DNA of 64,000 bases, taken from assembly GCA_029237825.1 (NCBI GenBank), contig JAQZBQ010000003.1:102001-166000 (forward strand), given 5' to 3'. This DNA comes from Bacteroidota bacterium (GTDB lineage Bacteria; Bacteroidota; Bacteroidia; B-17B0; Aurantibacillaceae). Made by a program: the position numbers and the translations under genes. Below are positions 43,855 to 55,658 of this stretch, piece by piece (the first letter of the stretch is position 1; every line of letters starts with the position of its first letter). Below the pieces are notes generated by a model. That model saw only the letters and a program-made list of their open reading frames with translations. It made no database searches and was not told where the DNA came from.

Positions 43855-45453
43855 TTATTTAACCGAAGAGTCGTGATGAATATCGATCTTCTTCAAATCC
43901 GAAACAGCAGGTCCATTTATAACTGTACCGCCTACAGTAAAGCGCGAGCCATGAACAGGGCAATCAAACGTTTTTTCATCATCGTTCCATTTTAAAACCC
44001 CACCTAAATGAGGACATACACCTGAACATGCATGAATTTCATTATTCTCGTCTTTATAAACAGCAATTTTTTTCATTCCTGAATTAATTACTGCCCCCTG
44101 GCATGGTTTTAGATTTTCAGCCTCCTTGATTTCACTACCAGTAATCCAGTCTACATACTGTGCTGTCATATTTCCCGCCTCATGTAAATAATCGCCGGTT
44201 GTTTTTAAGGTAATTCGTGATGGGTCATATAATTCCGACCAGGGATTATCTCTTCCGATAATTAAATCGGTAATGATCATACCTCCCAACGTAGCGTGAG
44301 TCATACCATTTCCGGAATCACCGGTGATAATATAGATATTATCACTACCGGGATTTTTACCAATAAACGCGAGCGAGTCAATTGGTTCCAAAACCTGTCC
44401 TGACCATTTGTATTCAATTTCACTCATTTCCGGAAATCGTTTTTTCGTCCATTTTGCCAGTCTCAGATACCGCTCTTCTTCAGGGATGTCTTCAGCATCT
44501 GCCTGCCCAACTTTGTGGTCTTCTCCACCGGCAATCAACACATCGTACGAATCGTCAAAAGGCTCTACCCTTACATAATGGTAAGGTTCCGAAATCCACT
44601 TTGAATCCATGTCACCGGTATCCCACCAAAGGGAGTAAGACAGTTTACCTTTCGGAATTTTGGCCCCAATTACATAAGTACGGTAAGGCCATTGTTTGGT
44701 ATGCATCGTTACCCAATCATTTACGGGTGTATTTGTTGCCACAACAATCTCTTTAGCATGAACTGAAAAACCATTGGCTTTTATACCGGTAGAAGAAATT
44801 TCCTCGGCCCTGGTTTCAGTATAAATTTTCCCTCCCATTTTAATAATAGCCTCAGAAAGACCTTTGAGGTACTTCATAATATGAAATTGCCCCTGGTCAG
44901 GAAACTCAATGCTCCACTCCCCGTCTTCAGCATTCATATCCGGCACATACTTTAACATTTTAGTAATGAGTCCTACGTTTTTAGTGGATTCGTATTCCTT
45001 CTCAAGTGAGCCACGCTTATCTGTTGCGCTTAGAAAAAGATAACCATTCACCCTTTTATAATTACAATCAATGCTCTCACGCAAAATCGTATTTTCAACC
45101 CATTGAATGGCCGCCATGTGACTATTGGCTATAAGGGTTGTCTTCTTTCTTCCGAAAAGTTTCTCAAGATTGTAATACCGATCATCAAGCGCACAAGTAA
45201 TATGTGCCGTTGTTCTACCGGATTCACCGCTTCCCAAAAACCCATCTTCAACTAACACAACTTTTTTACCCGCTTTTAGTAAGCAATAGGCGGTTGTAAG
45301 TCCTGCAATTCCACCCCCCACAACCACAACTTCGGTAATGCAGTTTTCAGTCAGTTTATCATACTTAAGTGAGGGTGAGGTTTTAATCCAAAAAGAATTA
45401 TTGTTACCTGATGTTACCCTGCTATCAAACGGTTTTATCTCTTTATTATCCAT
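43855..45453 (-). CDS. FAD-dependent oxidoreductase with C-terminal Rieske domain
   Basis: 532 residues. A DAO-type FAD domain (~35-400) opens VVVVGGGIAGLTTAYCLLKAG. A Rieske [2Fe-2S] domain (~430-525) has both ligand motifs, CPHLGG and CPVHGS. This fusion occurs in many bacteria, often near stress genes; substrate unknown. It has no signal peptide. No shared promoter element was found; a hairpin terminator separates it from the upstream gene. Confidence 0.9.
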   Translation of the reverse strand: MDNKEIKPFDSRVTSGNNNSFWIKTSPSLKYDKLTENCITEVVVVGGGIAGLTTAYCLLKAGKKVVLVEDGFLGSGESGRTTAHITCALDDRYYNLEKLFGRKKTTLIANSHMAAIQWVENTILRESIDCNYKRVNGYLFLSATDKRGSLEKEYESTKNVGLITKMLKYVPDMNAEDGEWSIEFPDQGQFHIMKYLKGLSEAIIKMGGKIYTETRAEEISSTGIKANGFSVHAKEIVVATNTPVNDWVTMHTKQWPYRTYVIGAKIPKGKLSYSLWWDTGDMDSKWISEPYHYVRVEPFDDSYDVLIAGGEDHKVGQADAEDIPEEERYLRLAKWTKKRFPEMSEIEYKWSGQVLEPIDSLAFIGKNPGSDNIYIITGDSGNGMTHATLGGMIITDLIIGRDNPWSELYDPSRITLKTTGDYLHEAGNMTAQYVDWITGSEIKEAENLKPCQGAVINSGMKKIAVYKDENNEIHACSGVCPHLGGVLKWNDDEKTFDCPVHGSRFTVGGTVINGPAVSDLKKIDIHHDSSVK

Positions 45454-45546
45454 TATTTTCTTAATTTTCCAGTGAATATATAATCAAAACAAAAATCCTG
45501 TATTACATGCAACTTATGATGAGGTGATGTTTATAAACAAAAAAAA

Positions 45547-45571
45547 CCACCTTGCAATAATCGCAAGATGG
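45547..45571 (-). terminator. Intrinsic terminator after the gene at 45607
   Basis: CCACCTTGC pairs with GCAAGATGG (one mismatch) around 7 bases. On the minus strand it is followed by a run of eight Ts. Confidence 0.8.
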
Positions 45572-45606
45572 CTTTTCCCTAAACAAACAGCTTCTTATTT
45601 TATAAT

Positions 45607-46050
45607 CTACTTTTTATTGTTTTTATCGGCATTCGTTTTTAAACCCCAAATTTCAACATGAGCTTTCTCATCTTTAGAGTTTGGTAATGTTTTGTATACC
45701 AAAACTACCTTTTTTAAATCGTGCTCACCGCCTTTGATATTGAACACTTTAGTTTCGCCAGAAACTTTTAAAGGTGTACGAATATCAATATTTTCGGATG
45801 TTCCGTTATCATAATAAACATCTGCACTGATCAAATCAATTGAAGCATCAGTTACTTTAAACTTAAGGGAAGCAAATTTATCTGCACCCATAATTACAAC
45901 TTCATCTTTCTCTTTTTCAAACTTAACAGTGGTTTCACCAATTTTGTGCCAACCTGTTTTGTCACTTACAACTACCTTTGGTTGTTGAGCCATAAGTGTG
46001 TTTCCAACTCCTGCAACAGCAAGGAAAATAACCATTAATACTTTTTTCAT
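45607..46050 (-). CDS. Small exported beta-rich protein
   Basis: 147 residues. Signal peptide (MKKVLMVIFLAVAGVGNTLMAQ). The mature part is strand-rich: GWHKIGETTVKFEKEKDEVV, a central ISADVYYDNGTSENIDIRTP and a C-terminal KKVVLVYKTLP strand. It resembles the DUF2541 type of small periplasmic proteins, but I am not sure. It has its own shared promoter element and terminator, so it is a one-gene unit. Confidence 0.7.
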   Translation of the reverse strand: MKKVLMVIFLAVAGVGNTLMAQQPKVVVSDKTGWHKIGETTVKFEKEKDEVVIMGADKFASLKFKVTDASIDLISADVYYDNGTSENIDIRTPLKVSGETKVFNIKGGEHDLKKVVLVYKTLPNSKDEKAHVEIWGLKTNADKNNKK

Positions 46051-46084
46051 ACGTTTTTAGTTTTTAATAAATGTTAGTTTTTTT

Positions 46085-46147
46085 CGAAAGTAACCCCGTT
46101 ATTATGTAAACCTTGCTGATTTCGTTAAACACCAAAAAAAATAAGCC
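46085..46147 (-). promoter_or_regulatory. Island promoter element, gene 46050
   Basis: On the minus strand: GGCTTA (46147-46142), 15 bp, AACGAA, then TACTTTCG (46092-46085) at 32 bp. Confidence 0.6.
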
Positions 46148-46169
46148 AAACGCCTTAAAAAAAATGTTG

Positions 46170-48878
46170 TTAATGGATCGCTTCCAGATGCGTAAGTTCT
46201 TCTTCCAATTCTGTCATAGCTATTTCGCAAGCCTTCTGTAACTCTAAAACGATACCTTCCACAGAATCTAACTTCTCCTTTTTAGTAGTGAGTTCCTGAA
46301 TGGTTCTTGCCATCTTCTCATACTTTGAATCCATTCCCAACATTGAGAAAGAAGGAATAATTGAATGTGCGGCTGCACCAACACCATCCCAGTTCTGATC
46401 TTTAATATTATCTTTTAGCGCTTTTAATAAAGTTGGGGTTTCTTCAAGATATGCTTTAATCATTAAAACCATGCCCTCCTGTTTTCCTCCGGTAAGCTCC
46501 TTCAAATAATTTAAGTTGATATGCTTTTCTTCTTCGACCTTTTCGGTAGTAGAAGTTTTTTTAATATGGTTTTCATCAGGTTTTACATAATCCATTATCA
46601 TTTTATATAACAATTTATCATCCACCGGCTTAGAGATATAATCTGTCATTCCAATAGCTCTGCATTTTTTTACATCGACCGTAGTAACATCGGCCGTTAA
46701 AGCAATGATGGGAATATGTGCATCAATATTCTGCCTGATGAATTCTGTTGCTTCAAATCCGTTCATTTCAGGCATCTGCAAATCCATTAAAATCAAATCA
46801 TACTTATGCGATTTAACTTTCTCAATTGCAAGTTTTCCGTTTTCGGCAATATCCATAGTGAAACCAAAACCTTCAAGAATGGTTTTCATTAGAAGCTGAT
46901 TGAATTTGATATCTTCTGCAACGAGGATATTTATATTTTTACCTACATCCTTTAATTCAATACTATCTGAACTTGGAACGGTTATTTTTTCAGTAGTTTT
47001 AAGGAAACTTAAGATGAACGAAAAAGTTGAGCCTTTGCCGTCTTCACTTTCAACAAACACTTTTCCTCCCTGTGCTTCCACAAGTTGTTTGACAATTGAA
47101 AGCCCTAACCCGGTACCGCCAAATAACCGGGTTGTGCCAGTAGTGGCTTGCTGAAAATTGTCAAATATTTTTTCAATTTTATCTTTAGGAATTCCTATTC
47201 CTGTATCCTGGATATCAAAACGAATTGTGATGCTTTCGTCGTTTTCATTTAAAAGCTTTGTATTGATTGTAACATTACCCTGCGTGGTAAATTTAATCGC
47301 ATTGCTAACAAGATTCATTAATATCTGATGTAACCTAACAGGATCACCTATTACAACTTCAGGAATTGAATTATCATAATTGTTAATGAGTTTGATTTCT
47401 TTTTCGGAAACTTTCGTGTCAAACATCTTTAACATCGATTGTACTGACTCTTCGAGTTTAAAAGGGTGTTCCTCGAAAGTCATTTTACCTGCATCCACTT
47501 TGGCAAGATCCAGGATATCATTGATCAGAACAATTAATGAATCGCCTGATAACTTAATGGCATTGATATATTCCTTTTGTTTTTCGTCGAGATGTGTTTT
47601 TGCGATAACATTTGTGAATCCGATGATGGCATTTAAAGGTGTACGGATTTCATGACTCATGTTAGAGAGGAATTGTTGCTTTGCACGCATCGCTTCTTCC
47701 GCTTTGCTTTTCGCTTCAATCAATTCCTGTTCAAAGCGCTTTTGTTCAGTAACATCACGGGCAACAATTACAATACCCAAAATGTTTCCACGTTCGTCTT
47801 TATAGGTTGATCCATTAAATAACACATCTGTTACTTTGCCATCCTTATGGCGGATTGTAAGTGGAGAATTAACGACATATCCTTTAGCAAATGCTTCTTC
47901 ATACACTTTTTTAGCTTTCTCGGGTTCTGTAAAATAGTCAAAGAAGTCAGTTCCTTTAATCTTCTCCCTTGTGATGCCGGTAATTTCAACCAGGGCTTCA
48001 TTCATGTCGGTAATTTTACCTTCCGAGCTAATAGTTATCAGTGGGTCTAAACTCGCCTCGATCAAACTTCTGGAATACTTGGAAAGCAATTTTTCACGTA
48101 TAACAATAACGGCACCAATTACCTTACCGTTTTCATCCTTATAAACAGATCCGTTACAAAGAACTTCAGTGATTTTTCCATCTATGTGTTTTACTGCCAA
48201 AAGGTAATCGGCGATGTATCCTCTTTCAAAAACATCATGGTAAACTTCATTTGCAATTTTAGGGCGCGTAAAGTAATCCACAAAATCAGTATCCTTTATT
48301 GACTCACGTGACAAGCCGGTAATCTTTTCAAGCGCCTCGTTCATATCCGTAATTTTCCCATCTAAACTTATGGTAGCCATGGGATCAAGACTTGATTCAA
48401 TTAAACTCCTTACATAACGGGATTGTTTTTCAAGCTGACTGTTAAGCGACTTCATGTATTCGCTTTGTACAGTCAGTTCATGATTTTTCTTATACAGTTC
48501 TACAAATACAGAAACTTTTGCTCGCAGAATATCCGGCGATAAAGGTTTAACCATAAAATCAACCGCTCCTGTTTCATAGCCTTTAAAAATGTCCTCCGGA
48601 TTATCAATATTAGCTGTAAGAAAAATAATTGGAACATGCTTAAACTTATCACTTTCACGGATAATCTTAGCTGTTTCCAAACCATCCATAATGGGCATTT
48701 GAACGTCCATTAAAATGATTGCAAAATCCTGCTCTTGTAACAGAATCTTTAAAGCTTCCTTACCGGAATTTGCCTTTACGAACACATAATTTTTATCCGC
48801 TAAAATAACCTCCAGGGCAAAAAGATTTTCCTGCCTGTCATCAACCATCAATATTTTAACCGTATGATCTATCTTCAT
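46170..48878 (-). CDS. Soluble hybrid histidine kinase REC-PAS-PAS-HK-REC-HPt
   Basis: 902 residues without membrane segments. Order: receiver (~6-125, Asp in IILMDVQMPIMDG), two closely similar PAS domains (~150-265 and ~270-390, each with SLIExSLDPxxTISxxGKITDM), HisKA with NMSHEIRTPLNAIIG (~410-475), HATPase with LMNLVSNAIKFT and GTGLGLSIV (~520-635), a second receiver (~655-775, LILMDLQMPEMNG) and an HPt whose His lies in AAAHSIIPSFSMLGM (~795-890). It can phosphorylate itself and carry out a complete internal relay. It follows the giant HAMP kinase by 26 bp and probably receives or competes for its signal. Confidence 0.93.
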   Translation of the reverse strand: MKIDHTVKILMVDDRQENLFALEVILADKNYVFVKANSGKEALKILLQEQDFAIILMDVQMPIMDGLETAKIIRESDKFKHVPIIFLTANIDNPEDIFKGYETGAVDFMVKPLSPDILRAKVSVFVELYKKNHELTVQSEYMKSLNSQLEKQSRYVRSLIESSLDPMATISLDGKITDMNEALEKITGLSRESIKDTDFVDYFTRPKIANEVYHDVFERGYIADYLLAVKHIDGKITEVLCNGSVYKDENGKVIGAVIVIREKLLSKYSRSLIEASLDPLITISSEGKITDMNEALVEITGITREKIKGTDFFDYFTEPEKAKKVYEEAFAKGYVVNSPLTIRHKDGKVTDVLFNGSTYKDERGNILGIVIVARDVTEQKRFEQELIEAKSKAEEAMRAKQQFLSNMSHEIRTPLNAIIGFTNVIAKTHLDEKQKEYINAIKLSGDSLIVLINDILDLAKVDAGKMTFEEHPFKLEESVQSMLKMFDTKVSEKEIKLINNYDNSIPEVVIGDPVRLHQILMNLVSNAIKFTTQGNVTINTKLLNENDESITIRFDIQDTGIGIPKDKIEKIFDNFQQATTGTTRLFGGTGLGLSIVKQLVEAQGGKVFVESEDGKGSTFSFILSFLKTTEKITVPSSDSIELKDVGKNINILVAEDIKFNQLLMKTILEGFGFTMDIAENGKLAIEKVKSHKYDLILMDLQMPEMNGFEATEFIRQNIDAHIPIIALTADVTTVDVKKCRAIGMTDYISKPVDDKLLYKMIMDYVKPDENHIKKTSTTEKVEEEKHINLNYLKELTGGKQEGMVLMIKAYLEETPTLLKALKDNIKDQNWDGVGAAAHSIIPSFSMLGMDSKYEKMARTIQELTTKKEKLDSVEGIVLELQKACEIAMTELEEELTHLEAIH

Positions 48879-48904
48879 TTTTATCGTTCGTCTTTAAATC
48901 AACA

Positions 48905-51900
48905 TTACTTCAACCAAACACGCATTAAACTTAACAGGTGCTCCACATTAACAGGTTTGGTAATGTAATCTGATGCGCCAGATTCAATACATTTCTGCCG
49001 ATCGCCCTTCATCGCTTTCGCAGTTAAGGCTATAATCGTAAGGTCTCTGTTTTTTTCGTCGCTCCGAATGCGTTTCATGGTTTCATACCCATCCATTTCA
49101 GGCATCATAATATCCATTAGAATGATATCGAGGTCAGGATTTTTTTCAAGTTTATTTATTGCTTCCTGTCCGCTTTCAGCATTCATGATTGTTAAACCAA
49201 AACGTTCAAGAGCCGTTGTAAGCGCGAACAGATTTCTCATATCGTCATCCACAATTAAAATCTTTTTACCGGATAAACAATCATCACTCAGGTAATAGGC
49301 ATCAATTGTTTCACGCATTTTTTCTGGTAAATCCTTTTGTACACGGTGCAGGAAGAGTGCAGTTTGATCTACCAGTTTATTGAGGGAGTAGGCGCTTTTT
49401 AGGATAATGCTATTCGCAAATTTATTTAAACGCTCCTTCTCCTTCGGGTTTAAATCTTTTGCAGAGTAAACGATGAGCGCTGTCTCATGCTCAGACTTGT
49501 CATTTTCAAGTTCTTTGATAATATCAAGACCTTGTGCATCAGGTAAAACAAGATCCAGAATAATACAATCAAAATTTTTCTCCCGTACTAAGTTTATTGC
49601 TTCTTTAGCGGTCTTAGCGGTTGAAATCTCAATATCCTCACCCTCAACTGCTTTTACCACCATATCAAGTTCCGAAGCGTTATCGTCTACAATCAATAGG
49701 GATTTAGCCTTCTTTTCAGTGAAGTCAATGATATCAGCAAAAATATGATTTAGCATTTTTTCCTTAACAGGCTTCACGAGGAAATTACGGGCACCACGTT
49801 TTAAAGCGCTATCCCGGTCTTCTTCTACAGAAGAAATATATACCGGAATGTGTCTCAATGTTAAATCGTTTTTCAGACGATCCATAATCTTCCAACCGTT
49901 AGTGTCATGAAGATTGATGTTTAGAATGATTGCCTGAGGACGGAACTGGTTTAAGAAATCGATGACATCACTTCCTTTTGTTGTTGCCACAACTTTAATT
50001 CCACTAGCATGCGCCTTCTCCAACATTTTTCTTGCAAATTCAATATCTCTGTCCACAATGAGAATCACTTTATCACCTGGAGCGACATTGAGACGATCAT
50101 CACCTACTTCATCTATGAAATACTGTTCAATCTCTGAATGATGGAAAGTGGTATCAGGTGTCGCCTTCAAAGCCTCCTTAACTACTACTTTATTCTCCAT
50201 TTCTACCTCAGTCGCCTCCACGTTAGGCGCAACTTTCACGGGCAAGAACAATGTAAACTTACTACCCTGATCAGGTACACTTTCCAATTCAATGGTACCA
50301 CCTAACAAATCAGATAATCCACGACTGATGGATAATCCCAGACCCGTTCCACCATATTTCCGACTCGTAGATCCTTCGGCCTGTTGGAAGGCTTCGAAAA
50401 TAATGTTCTGTTTATCTTTTGAAATACCAATACCTGTATCAGATATCTCAAACGCAATAACGGATTCTGCATTATCAAGACTTGGTGTTCCGGCTTTCCA
50501 GTTATGATTAGCCTTATAAATCTTTAAGCCCACTTCACCTTTTTCGGTAAACTTAAACGAGTTCGATAATAGGTTTTTCAGAATCTGATTTAAACGCTGA
50601 GGGTCGGTTTCCAAAATCTCAGGTAATTTTTCGTCAGCCTCAATTGTAAATTTGAGATTCTTCGCTTCAGAAATGTGTTTAAATGTATTCTCCACATATT
50701 TGGTAATTTCTGTGAAACGAACAGGGGAATAATCCACCGAAATATATCCAGATTCGATTTTAGAAAGATCGAGGATATCATTAATTAACTGGATCAAATC
50801 TTCACCACAGGCGTTAATGGTTTTAGCAAACTGAATCTGTTTCTCTGTTAGATTACCATCATGGTTTTGAATCAGTTCGTGGGCGAGAATTTGCAAACTG
50901 TTTAACGGTGTGCGTAACTCATGCGACATGTTAGCAAGGAACTCGGATTTGTATTTTGAAGTCAGTGTTAACTGGTTGGCTTTTTCTTCGAGCGACCTAC
51001 GTGCTTCTTCTACCTCCTGATTCTTTAACTCTACCTCATTTTTCTGAGCCGCTAATAAAATGGCCTTCTCCTCTAATTCTTCGTTGGTATTACGCAATAC
51101 CTCCTGCTGACTCTTTAATTCACTAGCCAGAGATTGAGATTGAACGAGAAGTTCACTTGTTCTTGAGTTAGACTCAATTGTATTTAATACGATACCGATA
51201 CTTTCAGTTAAACCTTCGAGGAAATCCTGGTGTGTTTGACTGAATGAATCGAATGAAGCCAATTCAATTACAGCCTTTAGTCTATTTTCAAATAATACCG
51301 GCAGGATTATAATGTTTAAAGGCTTCGCTGATCCAAGTCCGGAATTTATTTCCACGTAGTCACTAGGAACATTCGTTAAAAGAATACGCTCTTTTTGTAA
51401 TGCACATTGGCCAATAAGACCTTCGCCCATTAAGAAGCTATTCGTATCATTTTTGCGCTTTCTATATGCGTATGATGCAATCAGTCTTAACCGGGATGTT
51501 TCAAACTTCTCTCCTTCTTCGAGGATATAGAATAATCCGTGCTGTGCGGTAACAACCTGTGCTAATTCCGTTAAGATTGCCTTTGTTACTGAGTTCAATT
51601 CTTTTTGACCCTGTAACATTTGAGTGAACTTAGCTAAATTTGATTTCAACCAATCCTGCTCCTGGTTTCTTAAAGTTGTAGCTTTAAGGTTAGAAATCAT
51701 CTGGTTGATTGTGTCTTTAAGAGCTTCTACCTCGCCTTTAGCTTCCACACCAATAGTTCTGGTTAAGTCACCTTGCGTTACGGCAGAGGCAACTTCGGAA
51801 ATGGCACGCACCTGTGTGGTTAAGTTAGCGGCCAATTGGTTTACGTTTTCAGTAAGGTTTTTCCATGTTCCTGAAGCTCCAGGTACATTGGCCTGACCAC

Positions 51901-54900
51901 CTAATTTTCCTTCAGCCCCTACCTCACGGGCAACCGTAGTTACCTGGTCAGAGAAAGTTGCTAAAGTATCGATCATCTCATTGATGGTATCTGTTAACTG
52001 CGCTACTTCACCTTTGGCCTGGATTGATAATTTTTGTTTCAGGTTACCTTTCGCAACGGAAGTCACAACTTTTGCAATTCCCCTTACCTGACCCGTTAAG
52101 TTGGAAGCCATTAAGTTTACCGAATCCGTCAAATCTTTCCAGGTACCGGCAACACCTTTCACCTGTGCCTGCCCACCAAGTTTTCCTTCTGTACCTACTT
52201 CTTTCGCAACACGGGTTACCTCCGATGCAAATGAGTTCAGCTGCTCCACCATCGTATTGATCGTGTTCTTTAAATCGAAGATCTCTCCTTTTACGTCAAC
52301 CGTAATGGTTTTGGATAAGTCACCGCTTGCCACCGCTTTTGTAACTTCAGCAATGTTACGTACCTGGCCAGTTAAATTTCCGGCCATTTGATTTACCGAA
52401 TCTGTTAAGTCTTTCCATGTTCCGGCTACACCCGGTACGAAAGCCTGACCTCCTAATTTTCCTTCTGTACCAACTTCTTTCGCCACACGCGTTACTTCGG
52501 ACGCGAAGGCACGAAGCTGATCCACCATTGTATTGATCGTTTCTTTTAACTGTAAAATCTCACCGCGCACGTCGGCCGTAATTTTCTTGGACATATCTCC
52601 GTTTGCTACGGCAATTGTTACTTCAGCGATATTACGTACCTGAGTCGTTAAGTTACCTGCCATTTGATTTACCGAATCCGTCAAATCTTTCCAGGTTCCG
52701 GCAACTCCCGGTACGTTAGCTTGTCCTCCTAATTTTCCTTCTGTTCCTACCTCTCTCGCAACACGGGTTACCTCAGACGCAAATGCACGAAGCTGATCCA
52801 CCATCGTGTTCAGTGTTTCTTTCAATTGTAAAATCTCTCCGCGTACATCCACTGTAATTTTACGGGACATGTCGCCACTTGCTACCGCAATAGCCACATC
52901 CGCAATATTACGTACCTGTGCCGTTAAGTTACCCGCCATTTGATTTACCGAATCCGTTAAATCTTTCCATGTTCCGGCAACACCCGGTACATCGGCTTGT
53001 CCTCCTAATTTCCCTTCAGTACCTACTTCTCTCGCTACACGGGTTACCTCCGATGCAAATCCCCTTAACTGATCCACCATCGTGTTGATGGTATTCTTTA
53101 ATTCAAGAATCTCTCCTTTTACGTCCACCGTAATTTGACGGGATAAGTCACCCTTCGCAACAGCTGTTGTTACCTCCGCAATGTTACGAACCTGACCGGT
53201 TAAGTTGGATGCCATTAAGTTTACCGAGTCAGTTAAATCTTTCCATGTACCACCAACTCCTTTTACCTGGGCCTGTCCACCAAGTTTACCTTCTGTACCT
53301 ACTTCTTTCGCTACACGGGTTACCTCGGAGGCGAAGGAATTCAGCTGGCCCACCATGGTATTAATTGTATTTTTTAATTCAAGGATCTCTCCTTTTGTAT
53401 CCACTGTAATCTGGCGTGATAAATCGCCTTTTGCAACAGCGGTTGTTACTTCCGCGATGTTACGTACCTGACCTGTTAAGTTGGAAGCCATTTGATTTAC
53501 CGAATCCGTTAAATCTTTCCAGGTTCCACCTACTCCTTTTACTTTTGCTTGTCCACCCAATTTTCCTTCTGTCCCTACTTCAAGCGCAACACGGGTTACC
53601 TCAGACGAAAACGAGTTCAGCTGATCCACCATTGTGTTAATTGTTTTCTTTAATTCAAGGATCTCTCCTTCAACGTTTACTGTAATTTTTTTGGATAAAT
53701 CTCCGTTTGCAACCGCTGTTGTAACTTCGGCAATGTTACGCACCTGGGCAGTTAAGTTGGATGCCATTTGATTTACCGAATCCGTTAAATCCTTCCAGGT
53801 TCCACCCACACCTTTTACTTTTGCCTGACCACCGAGTTTTCCTTCTGAACCCACCTCGCGGGCAACACGGGTTACCTCTGCACCAAACGAATTCAACTGA
53901 TCTACCATTGTATTGATGGTATTTTTTAATTCAAGGATCTCGCCTGCAACGTTTACAGTAATTTTTTTAGATAAGTCGCCTTTCGCAACCGCGGTTGTTA
54001 CTTCAGCAATATTCCGTACCTGGCCTGTTAAATTGGATGCCATTTGATTTACCGAATCGGTCAAATCTTTCCACACTCCACCAACGCCACGAACCTTTGC
54101 TTGCCCTCCTAATTTTCCTTCAGAACCTACTTCTAATGCCACACGGGTTACTTCCGATGAAAATGAGTTCAGCTGATCCACCATCGTGTTGATCGTATTT
54201 TTTAACTCAAGAATTTCTCCTTTTACGTCAACCGTAATTTTCTTAGATAAATCTCCTTTTGCAACCGCCGTAGTTACATCGGCAATATTACGCACCTGGC
54301 CAGTTAAGTTGGAGGCCATTTTATTTACCGAGTCCGTCAAATCCTTCCATGTACCTCCAACACCTTTTACCTGGGCCTGGCCACCTAATTTACCTTCTGT
54401 ACCTACCTCACGCGCCACACGCGTTACCTCGGAGGAGAACGAATTCAGCTGATCCACCATCGTGTTGATCGTGTTCTTTAACTCAAGGATTTCTCCCTTT
54501 ACGTCAACCGTAATTTTCTTTGACAAGTCGCCTTTTGCTACCGCTGTTGTTACATCGGCAATGTTACGTACCTGGCCTGTTAAGTTGGAGGCCATTTTAT
54601 TTACAGAATCGGTCAAATCTTTCCATACACCACCAACACCTTTTACTTTCGCCTGACCACCGAGTTTTCCTTCTGTACCTACCTCACGGGCAACACGCGT
54701 TACCTCCATGGAGAATAAGTTCAGCTGTTTCACCATTCCGTTTACCTCTTTTGCAATTCGCAAGAACTCACCCTGTAACGGATTTCCTTCAATGGATAAA
54801 GGCATTTCCTGAGATAAATTTCCTTTTGCCACCGACGTGATTACGTGTGCAATTTCAATGGTAGGATGTACCAGATCGGAAATGAGCATGTTTACAGAAT

Positions 54901-55426
54901 CAACGCAGGAACCCCAAGATCCCCTGGCCCCATCCAAAACAACCCGGTTTGTCAGTTTACCCTGCTTACCAATACTGGTTCCAACCTTCTCAAATTCAAA
55001 AACCATTCGTTCATTCAGATCAATGATTTCATTTAAAGCATCATTGATTGCGCCTTTTATTCCTGATTGGCCAGCAGGCAGACGTGTTGAAAAATTTCCA
55101 TTTTTGACTTTAATGAGCATTTTAAGCAATTCCGCGTCTGTTAAAAGGCGATCCTCGGCAAACGCGCTATTACCATTTGTATGAATCGAATTTGATCTTA
55201 CGCGCTGCGCTTGCGACGGTGTTAAACCCCCATTTAATTTAGGGGTTTTTGACGAATTTTTTCTTACCGTGTGGGATTTTGCAATGCCATTACCATTTTT
55301 ACTTAAGTCCGTAGTTGACTTGGCTCTGAGAATTACTTTTTTATCCCCGTTAGCTGTTTTAGCACTTGAGCTGCTTTTTTTCACCTGAGGGCTGTTTGGT
55401 TTAGATTTCAACGTTTTACTTTTCAT
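48905..55426 (-). CDS. Giant hybrid histidine kinase with ~12 HAMP-like repeats, GAF and three receivers
   Basis: About 2173 residues, no membrane helices. A basic disordered N-terminus (~1-110) precedes one divergent and eleven close repeats of 92 residues (~110-1250), each built as [10 protein letters not shown] / [11 protein letters not shown] / VRNIAxVTxAVAxGDLS / [17 protein letters not shown]. This is the same repeat as in fungal group III osmosensing kinases. Then come GAF (~1275-1430), coiled coil, HisKA with [12 protein letters not shown] (~1500), HATPase with [10 protein letters not shown], and three receivers. In the first receiver the phosphoacceptor Asp is Asn ([13 protein letters not shown]); the other two are intact ([25 protein letters not shown]). 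The frame opens with TTG at 55462; I chose the ATG at 55426. Confidence 0.93.
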   Translation of the reverse strand: MKSKTLKSKPNSPQVKKSSSSAKTANGDKKVILRAKSTTDLSKNGNGIAKSHTVRKNSSKTPKLNGGLTPSQAQRVRSNSIHTNGNSAFAEDRLLTDAELLKMLIKVKNGNFSTRLPAGQSGIKGAINDALNEIIDLNERMVFEFEKVGTSIGKQGKLTNRVVLDGARGSWGSCVDSVNMLISDLVHPTIEIAHVITSVAKGNLSQEMPLSIEGNPLQGEFLRIAKEVNGMVKQLNLFSMEVTRVAREVGTEGKLGGQAKVKGVGGVWKDLTDSVNKMASNLTGQVRNIADVTTAVAKGDLSKKITVDVKGEILELKNTINTMVDQLNSFSSEVTRVAREVGTEGKLGGQAQVKGVGGTWKDLTDSVNKMASNLTGQVRNIADVTTAVAKGDLSKKITVDVKGEILELKNTINTMVDQLNSFSSEVTRVALEVGSEGKLGGQAKVRGVGGVWKDLTDSVNQMASNLTGQVRNIAEVTTAVAKGDLSKKITVNVAGEILELKNTINTMVDQLNSFGAEVTRVAREVGSEGKLGGQAKVKGVGGTWKDLTDSVNQMASNLTAQVRNIAEVTTAVANGDLSKKITVNVEGEILELKKTINTMVDQLNSFSSEVTRVALEVGTEGKLGGQAKVKGVGGTWKDLTDSVNQMASNLTGQVRNIAEVTTAVAKGDLSRQITVDTKGEILELKNTINTMVGQLNSFASEVTRVAKEVGTEGKLGGQAQVKGVGGTWKDLTDSVNLMASNLTGQVRNIAEVTTAVAKGDLSRQITVDVKGEILELKNTINTMVDQLRGFASEVTRVAREVGTEGKLGGQADVPGVAGTWKDLTDSVNQMAGNLTAQVRNIADVAIAVASGDMSRKITVDVRGEILQLKETLNTMVDQLRAFASEVTRVAREVGTEGKLGGQANVPGVAGTWKDLTDSVNQMAGNLTTQVRNIAEVTIAVANGDMSKKITADVRGEILQLKETINTMVDQLRAFASEVTRVAKEVGTEGKLGGQAFVPGVAGTWKDLTDSVNQMAGNLTGQVRNIAEVTKAVASGDLSKTITVDVKGEIFDLKNTINTMVEQLNSFASEVTRVAKEVGTEGKLGGQAQVKGVAGTWKDLTDSVNLMASNLTGQVRGIAKVVTSVAKGNLKQKLSIQAKGEVAQLTDTINEMIDTLATFSDQVTTVAREVGAEGKLGGQANVPGASGTWKNLTENVNQLAANLTTQVRAISEVASAVTQGDLTRTIGVEAKGEVEALKDTINQMISNLKATTLRNQEQDWLKSNLAKFTQMLQGQKELNSVTKAILTELAQVVTAQHGLFYILEEGEKFETSRLRLIASYAYRKRKNDTNSFLMGEGLIGQCALQKERILLTNVPSDYVEINSGLGSAKPLNIIILPVLFENRLKAVIELASFDSFSQTHQDFLEGLTESIGIVLNTIESNSRTSELLVQSQSLASELKSQQEVLRNTNEELEEKAILLAAQKNEVELKNQEVEEARRSLEEKANQLTLTSKYKSEFLANMSHELRTPLNSLQILAHELIQNHDGNLTEKQIQFAKTINACGEDLIQLINDILDLSKIESGYISVDYSPVRFTEITKYVENTFKHISEAKNLKFTIEADEKLPEILETDPQRLNQILKNLLSNSFKFTEKGEVGLKIYKANHNWKAGTPSLDNAESVIAFEISDTGIGISKDKQNIIFEAFQQAEGSTSRKYGGTGLGLSISRGLSDLLGGTIELESVPDQGSKFTLFLPVKVAPNVEATEVEMENKVVVKEALKATPDTTFHHSEIEQYFIDEVGDDRLNVAPGDKVILIVDRDIEFARKMLEKAHASGIKVVATTKGSDVIDFLNQFRPQAIILNINLHDTNGWKIMDRLKNDLTLRHIPVYISSVEEDRDSALKRGARNFLVKPVKEKMLNHIFADIIDFTEKKAKSLLIVDDNASELDMVVKAVEGEDIEISTAKTAKEAINLVREKNFDCIILDLVLPDAQGLDIIKELENDKSEHETALIVYSAKDLNPKEKERLNKFANSIILKSAYSLNKLVDQTALFLHRVQKDLPEKMRETIDAYYLSDDCLSGKKILIVDDDMRNLFALTTALERFGLTIMNAESGQEAINKLEKNPDLDIILMDIMMPEMDGYETMKRIRSDEKNRDLTIIALTAKAMKGDRQKCIESGASDYITKPVNVEHLLSLMRVWLK
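51690..54710 (-). repeat. Eleven tandem 276-bp coding repeats (HAMP array)
   Basis: The GKLGGQA-coding segments recur every 276 bp from about 54,660 down to about 51,900 inside the giant kinase gene. Neighbouring units are highly alike in DNA as well as protein, especially the DLTDSVN and TINTMVDQL stretches. Unit number can therefore change by recombination, and short-read assemblies may miscount it. Confidence 0.85.
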
Positions 55427-55538
55427 ATCGGGGTTATAAAAAATGGTTCTTTGTTGTTTCAAATGTTTTAAAAATGGCGGGAACTGTACTATTTAGTCAG
55501 TATTTAAATATAACGGAAAAAACAATAAAGCACCGTTT

Positions 55539-55601
55539 TAAATTTAAAAATTACAACATTTGCCCATTCACATATTCGGTGAAAGGGCAAAAAAAATAGC
55601 T
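55539..55601 (-). promoter_or_regulatory. Island promoter element, giant kinase operon
   Basis: On the minus strand: AGCTAT (55601-55596), 15 bp, ACCGAA, then TAAATTTA (55546-55539) at 32 bp. The stretch TTTTTGCCCTTTCACCG is also found in the cluster at 30189-30213. Confidence 0.65.
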
Positions 55602-55658
55602 GGAACCGGCCAAAATAAAAGTGGCAAATCCAGCTATCCTTAAAGGTATATTTTTAAA

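Noticed and set aside
45480..45606. Shared promoter element for the FAD-Rieske gene
   Set aside because: No ANCGAA at 32-33 bp from a -7 box in the gap; only a terminator is visible.
51624..54840. Plus-strand reading frames opposite the HAMP repeats
   Set aside because: They recur with the 276-bp repeat and show repeated low-complexity peptides; they are shadows of the kinase gene.
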